Source: an uncultured Olsenella sp. (lineage in GTDB: Bacteria; Actinomycetota; Coriobacteriia; Coriobacteriales; Atopobiaceae). Taken from it: 28,242 nucleotides of DNA. The notes under the pieces were generated by a model, which saw nothing but the letters and a program-made list of their open reading frames with translations, made no database searches and was not told the origin of the DNA. This document shows, one piece after another, positions 1-7,394 of the stretch. The stretch lies in NCBI GenBank assembly GCA_900540955.1, contig UQIF01000028.1, positions 1 to 28,242 of the forward strand. The letters run 5' to 3'. Position numbers and translations under genes: made by a program. Every line of letters starts with the position of its first letter. The stretch's first letter is position 1.

Positions 1-55
1 GAGCGCGTGACTGGCAGTCACGAGGTCAGGGGTTCGAACCCCCTATTCTCCACCA
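1..55 (+). tRNA. tRNA-Ala (GGC), 3' part, cut by window edge
   Basis: The visible part folds as the 3' side of the D stem, an anticodon stem (6-10 with 18-22) closing a 7-base loop with anticodon GGC at 13-15, a 5-base variable loop, and a T arm (28-32 with 40-44) with loop TTCGAAC. The acceptor 3' strand is 45-51, with discriminator A52 and a genome-encoded CCA at 53-55. Position 70 is U, as needed for the G3-U70 pair that marks alanine tRNAs; the 5' partner lies outside the window. tRNA 3' ends are common phage attachment sites, and an integrase lies about 2.2 kb downstream. Confidence 0.93.
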
Positions 56-63
56 AAACTTTT

Positions 64-92
64 AAGGCCTTCGGTTATACGAAGGCCTTTTT
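64..92 (+). terminator. Rho-independent terminator after tRNA-Ala
   Basis: A perfect 10-bp stem (64-73 with 80-89), loop GTTATA, followed by a T-rich tract. It sits 9 bases after the tRNA CCA end and would end the tRNA transcript. The A-rich left flank means it could also act on transcripts arriving from the acyltransferase on the minus strand. Confidence 0.85.
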
Positions 93-135
93 CTTTTACT
101 AACCAGATCAGCAAGAAGTTCCAGCTCCTCTAGAA

Positions 136-167
136 GGCCGGTGATGTCGATTTCCGCATCGCCGGCC
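136..167 (-). terminator. Hairpin just downstream of the acyltransferase
   Basis: An 11-bp stem (136-146 with 157-167, one G-U wobble) lies immediately after the acyltransferase stop codon at 173. No strong T run follows on the minus strand, so it may be a weak terminator or an RNA 3'-end stabiliser; the hairpin at 64-89 beyond it could complete termination. Confidence 0.5.
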
Positions 168-172
168 AATCC

Positions 173-2029
173 CTACCGTCCCGTGATCGCTTTTCTCAGC
201 ATCATCACGTAAGCCTGCGCCCCTTCCGGGCGCACGTGCTCGCCGTCGTTCCAGAACCATTCATCGTGCCCGGTGCTCTCCGCGAACCAATCGATGACGC
301 TCACGTTGTCGTGGCCCTCGGCTGCCGTACGGATTGCCTCGTTGTTCGCGTTTTGCCAGGGATCGGGGCAACGACAGGTGACTATGTAGACCTTTTTCGA
401 AGGGTCGACGCACTCGATGAGGGCTCTCACTTGATTCTCGGTCACCCAGCCGTTGTCTGCCAGCGACCAAACGACGACATCTCCGTCTCGGCCCGAGTCC
501 TGGCATGCTTTATAGGCGCTCGGGCCCGCCGTGAGCTGGCGCCCGATCTTCGCGTCCATGTACCCGTTCGGGAAGATCTCGTAGAACTCGTTGCTCGCAT
601 CGTCGGGAACGGAGTCTCCGATGAGTATCACCTTGGCATCCGTTGCTCCCGTCTCGGCGTCCACCGAGAAGCTCGTTGCGTTGATCTGGTCGACTGCGGC
701 AGCGAAGTCGGTTTCCGCGAAGTAGGTCTTGGAGAGGTCGAACGTCTGGCTCCTTGCTGCTTCCCGCGCCGCTGCCGCCGCATCCGCGGCGGCTTTCTTC
801 TCTTCTGCCGTCATCTGGTCTCCTTGCGGCCTCGAGTCAACGGATGTGCCGAGCGGCACAGCGACAAGCAACGCCGAGCAGGCGATCGCCGCGGCGACAA
901 TCGACGCCGTTCTCTTGGAAAGCCCGAGGTATTCTCCCTGAGAGCTCTCTACAAAGCGGAAAGAAACCTCTGATACCGCAAGTATTACGGCGAACTCGAT
1001 GGCCCAGCCCCACCAGGGCAGCGCAGTGGTCCGTGTGGCTGGGTTCATGATGAGCAGGAGAGGGTAGTGCCACATATAAATGGAAAGGCTCCTTCGCCCC
1101 AGCGCCGCCATGGGCTTCACGCCAAGCGCCCTCGCCATGACGCTGGGCCCCGGCTCGGAGCATATTCCGATCAGCGCCGCCGTGCACACGGCGGCAAGAA
1201 GCAGGCCCCCGCGATACGCGAAGGCGTCGCGCCCGTTTGCAAGGAAGAACATGAGGATTAATCCGCCGAGGGCAGCAGGACCCGCGAGGCGTTCCGTCTT
1301 GCGTATCAGGTCGGCCTCACCCTCGCCGTGCTTTAGCCCCGGTATGACCGTGACCGCCTTAGACAGCCCATGCCCCAGCGTCGCTATGGCCATGAGCGAC
1401 CCAACGAGCAGCTCTGCCGCGCGGGTGTCGAGGGCGTAATAGACGCGCGCCGTGTCTCCTTCCGGGTTATAGAGGGCCGCCATCGCGACAACTGACGCCG
1501 CGGCCATGGCGGCAGTTGCGACGCAGACCGATTTCCTCGATGCTCCGGCCTTCCATGTCGCCGCCACAAAGAGCGGCCAGACTACCGTGAACTGCATGAG
1601 CAGGCCGAGGTACCAGAAGTGGGTGAGCGGGGAAGGGAGTCCCGCCGCCGCGAAATAACTCACCTTGTTCACGATGTAGTGGATGTTGTCGAAAAACATT
1701 AGAGACGGGACGACGTCCGCTCTCGCCTTGCCAAGAAGCGCCGGCGCGAAAGCAAGCGACAGCACGAGCGTCGAGGCCACGACAAGGAGCATGGAAGGGA
1801 GCAGCCTCCCCACGCGCTCAGCGATGAATCTCGGGTAGGAGAATCCCCCGTTGCCCGAAAGGCGCTTGGCAACCGAGAGCGTAGTGAGGTAGCCGCTAAG
1901 AACGAAGAAGACCGTTACCCCAAAGAAGCCCCCGGGAAGCCATGCCTGATTGGCGTGATATATGACAACGGCGGTGATCGCGATGGCGCGAAGCCCGTCA
2001 AATGCGTCGTTTCTTTGCTTGCTCGACAT
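173..2029 (-). CDS. Membrane O-acyltransferase (acyltransferase 3 + SGNH domain, OafA/OatA type)
   Basis: About 618 residues. The N-terminal half is a multi-spanning acyltransferase-3 domain that begins with the family motif FDGLRAIAITAVVIYHAN and continues through about ten hydrophobic segments. The C-terminal ~150 residues form an extracytoplasmic SGNH esterase-like domain: block I GDSV (nucleophile Ser), a later DNGW, and the final DGEHVRPEG carrying the Asp-His pair. Such two-domain proteins O-acetylate peptidoglycan or surface polysaccharides. I chose the ATG at 2029 because the family motif starts about 10 residues later and a GGAG lies 8 bases upstream; an in-frame ATG at 2140 would add 37 residues and sits almost at the predicted transcription start. 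GC is visibly lower than in the phage genes. It may be host-encoded or prophage cargo that alters the host surface. Confidence 0.9.
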   Translation of the reverse strand: MSSKQRNDAFDGLRAIAITAVVIYHANQAWLPGGFFGVTVFFVLSGYLTTLSVAKRLSGNGGFSYPRFIAERVGRLLPSMLLVVASTLVLSLAFAPALLGKARADVVPSLMFFDNIHYIVNKVSYFAAAGLPSPLTHFWYLGLLMQFTVVWPLFVAATWKAGASRKSVCVATAAMAAASVVAMAALYNPEGDTARVYYALDTRAAELLVGSLMAIATLGHGLSKAVTVIPGLKHGEGEADLIRKTERLAGPAALGGLILMFFLANGRDAFAYRGGLLLAAVCTAALIGICSEPGPSVMARALGVKPMAALGRRSLSIYMWHYPLLLIMNPATRTTALPWWGWAIEFAVILAVSEVSFRFVESSQGEYLGLSKRTASIVAAAIACSALLVAVPLGTSVDSRPQGDQMTAEEKKAAADAAAAAREAARSQTFDLSKTYFAETDFAAAVDQINATSFSVDAETGATDAKVILIGDSVPDDASNEFYEIFPNGYMDAKIGRQLTAGPSAYKACQDSGRDGDVVVWSLADNGWVTENQVRALIECVDPSKKVYIVTCRCPDPWQNANNEAIRTAAEGHDNVSVIDWFAESTGHDEWFWNDGEHVRPEGAQAYVMMLRKAITGR

Positions 2030-2149
2030 ACCCAATGCTCCGAAATTTCTCGATGTTCGTTGACTTTGATTGTAGCCATGGCCTGTGACGACTTCAGCCC
2101 TCTTGCCTTTGGGGAACCTATGGTCGATACGGGGTCCCATCGGCTATGG

Positions 2150-2178
2150 CATATAATCAAAGGGTATAAGCAATTCAA
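2150..2178 (-). promoter_or_regulatory. Predicted sigma-70 type promoter for the acyltransferase
   Basis: Read on the minus strand, TTGAAT (2173-2178) and TATATG (2150-2155) are separated by exactly 17 bases in an AT-rich stretch. Transcription would start near 2143, giving a leader of about 110 bases to the ATG at 2029. An own promoter is typical of lysogenic-conversion genes, which are expressed while the rest of the prophage is silent. Confidence 0.6.
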
Positions 2179-2236
2179 CAAAACCGCAGGTAGAACGGTT
2201 GCAGCTCGAGAAATTGTCCCTATTTGTCCCAAACGC

Positions 2237-3349
2237 TCAGGACTTTTCCGCGCGGTAGCGCGCGTAAGCCTCGGCGGCCGCGTCGACGAACACGTCTCGC
2301 TCGGGCCTGTCGTAGTGGATCTCGCCGACGCCTTTGCCCGCGTGGCCCATCATCTTCTCGCACATGTCCTCCGGGACCCTCAGCTCCCAGCGCATGAACG
2401 TCCGCCATGAGTTGCGCAGGTTCTGCAGCGGCACGTAAGCGAGCTCCGCCGCGTCGAGTGCGCGCTTCCATGCCCTCCTCGCGGCGGCCTGGCCCATCGG
2501 CGTGCCGTCGCCGAGGTCGCACAGCCACAGGGTGCCGACGGCGAGCACGTCCGCGCTCCAGGGCTCGGGCACCACCACCCAGCGCTCGCTCCGCCGCGTC
2601 TTCAACGTCCCGGACACCTCGCCGCTCATGTCCACCTGACGCTCGATGCGCACGGCGGCGAGCACCTGCCCGTGCGACTCCGCGCGCACGACGTCGCTCG
2701 CCTTCGCCCCCAGCGCCTCCCCAAGCCTGCACGACGCCGTGCCGCACAGCACCGCGGGCAAGTAGGCTGGCGTGCCTTTCACGGCGGCGAGGACGGACGT
2801 GAGGGCCTCTAGCGTGTACACGTCCCTCGACCTCTCGCGCGCCGGGGCCTTCGGCATGCGGTAGCGCGCCGAGCACGGGTTCGATTGCGCGACCTCGTAC
2901 CGGACGCACATGTCGAGCAGCTGCGACAGCAGCAGCAAAGACTTCTGCGCGCTCGACGGCGCGAGCGTGAGGAGCCATTCCTGCACCTGTATCGGCCTCA
3001 CGTCGGTCACCTGCACGTCTGCCCAGCGCGGCAGTATGCGCGAGCGCCACATCGACCTGTACAGGCGCTCCGTGTTCGCCGACACCTCGCCCTTCCCGAG
3101 CCGATCGTCGAAGTCCGGCAGCCACCACATCTCGTATGCCTGCCGCACGGTCGGGGCCGGCGCGTCCGTCGAGTGCTCCACGCGCCTGCGCGCGAGCACG
3201 TCGTCGGCGTCCTTGCGCGTGCCGCGCACCGTCTCGGAGACGCGGCGGTACCCCCTGCCGTCGTGGAGGTCGGCCCAGTAGCGGATGCGGCGGCGGCCGC
3301 GCCCGGCGTCCTCGTTGCTGCCCCACGACGACCTGCGCTTCCCGGACAT
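2237..3349 (-). CDS. int: Tyrosine recombinase (phage integrase)
   Basis: 370 residues, normal for a phage integrase. The N-terminal ~65 residues are basic (arm-type DNA binding); a SAM-like core-binding region follows at about 68-155; the catalytic domain spans about 175-360. Visible catalytic positions are Arg208 (in CRLGEAL), Lys250, Arg312 (in QNLRNSW), His336 (in MMGHAG) and the nucleophile Tyr346 (in IHYDR). The box II His normally three residues before the second Arg is Gln309 here. The ATG at 3349 follows a G-rich ribosome site; GTG at 3358 is the alternative start. It should integrate and excise the prophage, and it is transcribed away from the repressor towards the tRNA. Confidence 0.95.
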   Translation of the reverse strand: MSGKRRSSWGSNEDAGRGRRRIRYWADLHDGRGYRRVSETVRGTRKDADDVLARRRVEHSTDAPAPTVRQAYEMWWLPDFDDRLGKGEVSANTERLYRSMWRSRILPRWADVQVTDVRPIQVQEWLLTLAPSSAQKSLLLLSQLLDMCVRYEVAQSNPCSARYRMPKAPARERSRDVYTLEALTSVLAAVKGTPAYLPAVLCGTASCRLGEALGAKASDVVRAESHGQVLAAVRIERQVDMSGEVSGTLKTRRSERWVVVPEPWSADVLAVGTLWLCDLGDGTPMGQAAARRAWKRALDAAELAYVPLQNLRNSWRTFMRWELRVPEDMCEKMMGHAGKGVGEIHYDRPERDVFVDAAAEAYARYRAEKS

Positions 3350-3363
3350 CGCGCACACCCCCC

Positions 3364-3485
3364 CTTACTTGTGGCGTTGACGCAAAGGCGCGTCTCGCGT
3401 CTCGTGTGGAACACGAGCCGCGCCTTTCCTTACTTCCTTTCTTACTTAGTTTCTTGCTCGAACAGCGTTCGAACGGTGCTCGCGC
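3364..3485 (-). promoter_or_regulatory. Regulatory module upstream of int (copy I of a duplicated element)
   Basis: Read on the minus strand the order is TTCGAAC-type palindromes (3456-3478), an A/G-rich stretch, a 34-base block at 3389-3422 containing the hairpin CTCGTGT-TCC-ACACGAG, then CACAAGTAAGG (3363-3373) just before int. The same order, the identical 34-base block and identical spacing to CACAAGTAAGG occur on the plus strand at 10936-11057 ahead of the late genes. It lies between the repressor and int and probably holds the int promoter or leader. No protein is evident in it. Confidence 0.7.
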
Positions 3486-3511
3486 GACGTTCCCGGAGCC
3501 TCATCGGCCGC

Positions 3512-3889
3512 CTAGCGCCCCTCCGGGGCGGAGTCATGGACGGACCCCCCCCCAGACACTTTTTCGGGGGCTTGCGGGAGCATCTCGGCCAGCGCGTCGC
3601 TCGTGGCGACCAGCGCGGCGCGGCCCTCCGGTCCCAGGGCGCGGTAGTTGCGGGCGAGGCGGTCGAAGTCGGGGTCTGAGTCTGTAGGGATCTCATTGTC
3701 CGCAACTATGTCTGAAGTTGTTACACGAAATACGCCGGCCAGCTTCTGCACCATACCCATACGCGGGCTTGACCAGCCGTTTTCCCATTGAGTGACAGTT
3801 GATCGTGCAACACCTAGCTTATCGGCCAAGTCTCCTTGTGTAAGACCCATATCCTCGCGAAATCGCTTGATATTCCCAGCTACGGTCAT
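3512..3889 (-). CDS. CI-like repressor, HTH_3 family, short form
   Basis: 125 residues. The N-terminal Cro/C1-type helix-turn-helix runs at about residues 6-60, with LTQGDLADKLGVARSTVTQW as the recognition core. The C-terminal half has no LexA/S24 peptidase motif, so induction by RecA cleavage is not expected; lifting by an antirepressor, such as the BRO protein at 4237, is more likely. The start ATG at 3889 has an AGGAGG about 9 bases upstream; the longer frame to 4030 would run through the promoter region and overlap the divergent gene. It is divergent from the Cro-like gene at 3990, the classic lysis-lysogeny arrangement. Confidence 0.88.
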   Translation of the reverse strand: MTVAGNIKRFREDMGLTQGDLADKLGVARSTVTQWENGWSSPRMGMVQKLAGVFRVTTSDIVADNEIPTDSDPDFDRLARNYRALGPEGRAALVATSDALAEMLPQAPEKVSGGGSVHDSAPEGR

Positions 3890-3989
3890 GGTTTGGCCTC
3901 CTATGTTCGATTTACCAAACATTTTAGTGAGATTTTCTTGACATTGATAGGTTTGTTTAGCTAACCTTGTAACCGTCGAAAGGAGGGCG
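3890..3989 (+). promoter_or_regulatory. Divergent lysis-lysogeny switch region
   Basis: This AT-rich 100-base gap lies between the divergent repressor and Cro-like genes. Rightward, TTGACA at 3938-3943 is a consensus -35 element, with a weak -10 (TAACCT, 3962-3967) 18 bases on; AAGGAGG precedes the ATG at 3990. Possible operators are an inverted pair GTTTGG/CCAAAC (3891-3896 and about 3915-3920) flanking the repressor ribosome site, and AGGTT/AACCT around TTTAGCTAA (about 3949-3967) overlapping the rightward -10. Operator assignment is inference. Confidence 0.65.
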
Positions 3990-4223
3990 ATGCAGACGCT
4001 CAAATCAGTGCGGGAACTTCGCGGTGTCACACAGAAAGCAGTTGCTGAACACCTGGGAGTAGCTCGTCAAACGTATGCCAACTATGAGAGCAAGCAAGAG
4101 AAGATGACTGTCGAACAAGCGAAGGCAGCTTGCGATTTCTTGCATTGCGAAGTGGCAGATGTTTCTTGCATTGCGAAGTGGCAGATGTTTTTTTACCTGA
4201 AGAGGTCAAGTAGACAAACATGA
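3990..4223 (+). CDS. Cro-like HTH regulator with a frameshifted C-terminus
   Basis: 77 residues as read. Residues 1-55 are a compact Cro/C1 helix-turn-helix (motif VTQKAVAEHLGVARQTYANY). A perfect 26-base tandem duplication at 4136-4187 shifts the frame near residue 57, so the tail reads VSCIAKWQM... to a stop at 4223. With one repeat unit the frame would continue DVFLPEEVK and stop at 4213, a far more usual end for this family. The DNA-binding part is intact, so the protein may still function. It is probably the early repressor of the rightward operon, or an activator. It has a strong ribosome site (AAGGAGG) and lies 13 bases before the antirepressor gene. Confidence 0.85.
   Translation: MQTLKSVRELRGVTQKAVAEHLGVARQTYANYESKQEKMTVEQAKAACDFLHCEVADVSCIAKWQMFFYLKRSSRQT
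4136..4187 (+). repeat. Perfect 26-bp tandem duplication inside the Cro-like gene
   Basis: Units at 4136-4161 and 4162-4187 are identical; each starts TTTCTTGCATTGCGAAG. 26 is not a multiple of 3, so copy number changes the reading frame of the host gene. Seven T residues follow (4188-4194), another slippage-prone tract. Confidence 0.95.
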
Positions 4224-4236
4224 AGGGAGGCTCTAA

Positions 4237-4995
4237 ATGAACGACATTCGTCTTTTCGACAATCCGGAGTTTGGTCAGATTCACGCTTTTGCTAACCGTG
4301 AAGGGGTTCCCTGCTTCATCGCTCGTGAGGTCACTGACGCCCTCGCGCTCGACCGCACGGCTGTTCGTAAGCTCGACGACGACGAGAAGGGTGTGCGCTT
4401 AATGCACACCCTTGGCGGAGATCAAGAGGTCTCGACCATAACCGAGCCCGGCTTCTACAAGCTCGTCATGCGCTCGCGCAAGCCTGAGGCGAAGGCCTTC
4501 CAGCGCTGGGTGACCCACGAGGTGCTCCCGGCCCTGCGGCGCGACGGCGGCTACATGGTCGCGCGCGACGAGACCCCGGAGCAGACGATGGCCCGCGCGG
4601 TGCTCCTCGCCCAGCAGACCATCGACCGCCAGAAGAGCCGCATCGCGGAGCTGGAGCCTAAGGCGCTCTTCGCCGACGCGGTTGCCGCGAGCGACGGCAC
4701 GTGCCTCGTGGGCGAGCTCGCGAAGATGATGCGCCAGAACGGGGTGGATGTCGGGCAGAACCGGCTATTCGCGATGCTTCGCGAGGACGGCTACCTGGGC
4801 AACGTCGGGCAGAACCGCAACGTGCCCACTCAGCGCGCGATGGACCTCGGGCTCTTCCGCATCAAGGAGACGGCCGTGACGCACTCGGACGGCCACGTGA
4901 CGATCTCGCGCACGCCCAAGGTCACGGGCAAGGGCCAGCAGTACTTCGTCAAGCGGTACTGCGGAGGCTTTCAGCAAGCCTTGGCACAAGGCTAG
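4237..4995 (+). CDS. ant: Phage antirepressor, BRO-N domain plus ANT-like C-terminal domain
   Basis: 252 residues. Residues 1-105 match the BRO-N fold (WFVAREV-like motif seen as CFIAREVTDALAL, then TITEPGFYKLVMRSRKPEA and FQRWVTHEVLPALRRDGGY). A linker helix follows at about 115-140; residues 145-245 resemble the KilAC/ANT domain (QNRLFAMLREDGYLG, then GLFRIKET). Such two-domain antirepressors bind or displace phage repressors to trigger lytic growth. This fits a short repressor with no self-cleavage domain. A GGGAGG precedes the ATG. Confidence 0.92.
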   Translation: MNDIRLFDNPEFGQIHAFANREGVPCFIAREVTDALALDRTAVRKLDDDEKGVRLMHTLGGDQEVSTITEPGFYKLVMRSRKPEAKAFQRWVTHEVLPALRRDGGYMVARDETPEQTMARAVLLAQQTIDRQKSRIAELEPKALFADAVAASDGTCLVGELAKMMRQNGVDVGQNRLFAMLREDGYLGNVGQNRNVPTQRAMDLGLFRIKETAVTHSDGHVTISRTPKVTGKGQQYFVKRYCGGFQQALAQG

Positions 4996-5285
4996 GCACA
5001 AACCGACCGAGAGCCTTCCCCGCGCGGCGCGGGTGTGCCCCTGACCTGCATCGCAGGTCGAAGCTTTCTCCTTTCGAGCATGCAACACCCCTTGACCCTT
5101 CACAGAGCACGCAGCGCCACGGCTCGGGACGCAACGGCAGCCGGCGGGGGCTTCAGCCCGCGGCCGTGCCCGCGCCGCTCGGGGAGGGCTCCCGGCAGGC
5201 AAGACAGTCAACAGGCAACAGGCAACAAAAAAGCCCCTCGGTCCGGCAAGACGAGCAGGGGCTAGACCTAAGGAGGTCGACACAC
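4996..5285. other. Non-coding, structured intergenic region after ant
   Basis: No credible gene is seen in 290 bases. The region holds a perfect hairpin GACCTGC-ATC-GCAGGTC (5043-5059), other GC-rich inverted repeats around 5020-5035 and 5140-5190, and short direct repeats of CAGGCAA (about 5194-5225). It ends with a terminator-like hairpin that carries its T run on the minus strand (5227-5263), then the AAGGAGG of the next gene. It could be a leader or attenuator of the early operon, or encode an RNA; no RNA family was recognised. Confidence 0.6.
5227..5263 (-). terminator. Rho-independent terminator, minus strand
   Basis: AGCCCCT (5232-5238) pairs with AGGGGCT (5257-5263). On the minus strand the stem is followed by six T (complement of A 5227-5232), a canonical intrinsic terminator. 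No minus-strand gene is evident to its right, so it would end an antisense transcript of the early operon or block stray leftward transcription. Confidence 0.65.
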
Positions 5286-5435
5286 ATGGTAGCAGACGAG
5301 TTCTCGCTCATGGCGCCCGAGGCGGTCGAGGCCGTCTTCCGCGTCTCGGTCGTGGTGCTCGCGGCCGCGGCGACGGCGCTGTTCCACAGGCTCAGCGAGC
5401 TGGAGAGGTGGGCGAGGGACCATGACGAGCGCTGA
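5286..5435 (+). CDS. Small single-pass membrane protein, unknown function
   Basis: 49 residues with one hydrophobic segment (about residues 15-36, FRVSVVVLAAAATALF) followed by a charged tail SELERWARDHDER. AAGGAGG lies 9 bases before the ATG, and the stop overlaps the next gene's start by 14 bases, so it is probably translated as the first gene of the early operon. No family recognised. Confidence 0.65.
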   Translation: MVADEFSLMAPEAVEAVFRVSVVVLAAAATALFHRLSELERWARDHDER

Positions 5436-5655
5436 CGAGTCCACGGCCCTGTGCTTCGCGCTGGCGGCGGGGCTGAGGCCCCAGATGTCCTACACGGTGG
5501 CCGACACGTCGAGGTACCTCGGCATCCCGCTCACGACGCTCTACGACGAGATACACGCGGGCAGGCTCAAGGCCTTCATGCCGGCAGGCAAGAAGCGCGG
5601 GATGAAGGTCACGGTCACGGCCGTCGACGAGTGGCTCCAGGAGGTCTGCGCATGA
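5422..5655 (+). CDS. Excisionase-type helix-turn-helix DNA-binding protein
   Basis: 77 residues. The core SYTVADTSRYLGIPLTTLYD followed by EIHAGRLKAF and a final TVTAVDEWLQEV is the winged-helix pattern of the HTH_17/excisionase (MerR-like) family. It may be the recombination directionality factor paired with the integrase, or an operon regulator. It overlaps the gene before by 14 bases and the one after by ATGA. Confidence 0.75.
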   Translation: MTSADESTALCFALAAGLRPQMSYTVADTSRYLGIPLTTLYDEIHAGRLKAFMPAGKKRGMKVTVTAVDEWLQEVCA

Positions 5656-5921
5656 GGGGGTCCGGCTCGATGACGCCCGAGGAGGTCGCCGAGTACTGCC
5701 GCGCGACCGGGCAGGCGGTGCCGCCCGGCGTGGCGGGGCTGGCCGGGCGCGGCCCCAAGGTGCCGAGGTCGCGCCTCACGCTCGACTTCGGCGAGCTCTA
5801 CGGCCACGCAGTGCTCACGGTCGAGTTCGACGCGACGAGCCTCGGCGGGTGGCGCTCCTGGATGCTCGACCGCGCCGCGTCGATGAGGGGAGGCGTGCTC
5901 TCCGATGCAATCCCCGTGTGA
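5652..5921 (+). CDS. Hypothetical early phage protein
   Basis: 89 residues, starting at the ATG in the ATGA overlap with the HTH gene; an internal ATG (MTPEEVAEYCRATGQ) is a second possible start. The N-terminal third is helical and acidic; the rest has a beta-like stretch SRLTLDFGELYGHAVLTVEF. No family recognised. It overlaps the RusA gene by 17 bases, so the two are probably translationally coupled. Confidence 0.65.
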   Translation: MRGSGSMTPEEVAEYCRATGQAVPPGVAGLAGRGPKVPRSRLTLDFGELYGHAVLTVEFDATSLGGWRSWMLDRAASMRGGVLSDAIPV

Positions 5922-6366
5922 GCCGAGGGGCCCCGAGGTTACCTTCTCGGTCCCGCTCGTCGCCCACCAAGGCAGGCCGCGTGTCCGCAACAGCCCGCGC
6001 GGGGCTTGGCTCTACGAGGCGAGCGACGACGAGCAGCGCAAGCGCGTCATCGCCGAGGAGTTCCGCAAGGAGTACCGCGGCCCGTACCCGATGCTCGACG
6101 GCCCGGCGAGGGTCGAGGTGCTCGTCTTCGCCCCGCTGCCGAAGAAGAGGCCCAAGCGCATCGTCCGCGAGCCGTACACGGTCAAGCCCGACGCCGATAA
6201 CGTCGCCAAGCAGGTGCTCGACGCCTTGAACGGGCTCGCCTACGCGGACGACGCGGCGGTGACCGAGCTGGTCGTGAGGAAGATGCCGCGCTCTCGCGGC
6301 ATGGAGTTCGAGACACAGGTCTACGTGGGGCCGTGCGACTACGCCCCCGGCGAGACGCTTTTCTAG
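5905..6366 (+). CDS. rusA: RusA-family Holliday junction resolvase
   Basis: 153 residues. The family signature is clear: KPDADNVAKQVLDALNG, then GLAYADDAAVTELVVRK, with the Asp residues that bind metal at the active site. RusA homodimers cut four-way junctions symmetrically. Here it would resolve branched DNA made during phage replication and Bet-driven recombination, ahead of packaging. It lies just upstream of the DUF1351-Bet pair. Confidence 0.92.
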   Translation: MQSPCEPRGPEVTFSVPLVAHQGRPRVRNSPRGAWLYEASDDEQRKRVIAEEFRKEYRGPYPMLDGPARVEVLVFAPLPKKRPKRIVREPYTVKPDADNVAKQVLDALNGLAYADDAAVTELVVRKMPRSRGMEFETQVYVGPCDYAPGETLF

Positions 6367-6374
6367 GAGGAATC

Positions 6375-7391
6375 ATGGACAACAAGGAAGTAATCGAGGC
6401 GAGCGCGCAGGTAATCGACTCGCCTGCGCCGCTGGCAGGCGCCGACAAGTGGCTCTCCGAGCGCCGCGACGAGGTCGCCGGGGTCGCCGCCGAGTTCGGC
6501 GCGTTCGAGATCTCCGACGCGGCCGCATGGCGCGACGCCAAGCGGCAGAGGGTGGCCCTCAGGGCGCGCATCGCCGAGATCGAGGCGGACCGCAAGCGCA
6601 TGACCCGCGCGGTCGAGGGCGCCGTGAAGGCGTTCAAGGACGGCGCGAAGGACGTGCTCTCGCCGCTGACCGACCTCGACGCGGCCTACAAGCGCGAGAT
6701 AGACGCCTGGGAGGCCAAGGTGCTGGAGGAGCGCGCCGGCTCGCTGGCCGCGCTCTACGCCGACGAGTGGCCCGACCTCGCGAGGCAGGCCCCGTTCCAG
6801 ACGCTCGCCGACAGGTACGCCGCCGCAGGCAAGTGGTGGCTCATGTCGACCACGTCGGCCAAGGCGGAGGCGTCCGTGCGCGACGCGGCCAAGGACGTCG
6901 CCGAGAACCTAGCCACCATCGCCGCCACGAGCGAGGGCAGCGAGCGCCTTGAGCGGCAGGCCGACTACATGCGCGACCTCGACTGGCCGCGACACCTGCA
7001 GGACATGAAGGCGCGCGAGCTCAGGATGGCGGCCCTGCGCGAGGCCCAGGAGGAGCGCGAGCGCTGGGAGGCCGAGCAGGCGGCCGCCAGGCAGCGCGCC
7101 GAGGCCGAGCGGGCCGAGCGCGAGAGGGCAGAGCGCGAGCAGGCCGAGCGCATGGCCGAGGATGCCCGCGTCGCGTTACAGAACCGCGCCTGCGACGCTC
7201 AGGCGGCCGCCCCGGCACCGACGCCCGCACAGCCCTCCGCAGGGCCGGAGATGGCCCCTCAGGCCGTCGCGCCAGAGGCCGAGGAGATCCTTCTGTTCGA
7301 GGTGCGCGTGCCCCGCTCGAAGTTCAGGCAGTTCCGCGACGCGATGGTCGCCCTGGGCGTCCACGGCAGCCTGGTCAAGGACAAGGAGTAG
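6375..7391 (+). CDS. DUF1351-like coiled-coil protein paired with the annealing protein
   Basis: 338 residues. The N-terminal ~110 residues (KWLSERRDEVAGV, RARIAEIEADRKRMTRAVEG, LDAAYKREIDAWE) match the DUF1351 pattern found beside phage recombinases. A long, highly charged coiled coil lies at about 215-275 (repeats of AERAER), then a Pro/Ala linker, and a conserved-looking C-terminal segment FEVRVPRSKFRQFRDAMVALG. The gene is separated from bet by 3 bases and has AGGAGG upstream. A role as accessory factor for recombination is inferred from family context. Confidence 0.82.
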   Translation: MDNKEVIEASAQVIDSPAPLAGADKWLSERRDEVAGVAAEFGAFEISDAAAWRDAKRQRVALRARIAEIEADRKRMTRAVEGAVKAFKDGAKDVLSPLTDLDAAYKREIDAWEAKVLEERAGSLAALYADEWPDLARQAPFQTLADRYAAAGKWWLMSTTSAKAEASVRDAAKDVAENLATIAATSEGSERLERQADYMRDLDWPRHLQDMKARELRMAALREAQEERERWEAEQAAARQRAEAERAERERAEREQAERMAEDARVALQNRACDAQAAAPAPTPAQPSAGPEMAPQAVAPEAEEILLFEVRVPRSKFRQFRDAMVALGVHGSLVKDKE

Positions 7392-7394
7392 ACG

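Noticed and set aside
33..40. GTTCGAAC-like sequence of the tRNA T loop as partner of the same palindrome in the regulatory modules (attachment core)
   Set aside because: It is an 8-base palindrome shared with every tRNA T arm; no further identity flanks it at 3456-3478 or 10942-10972.
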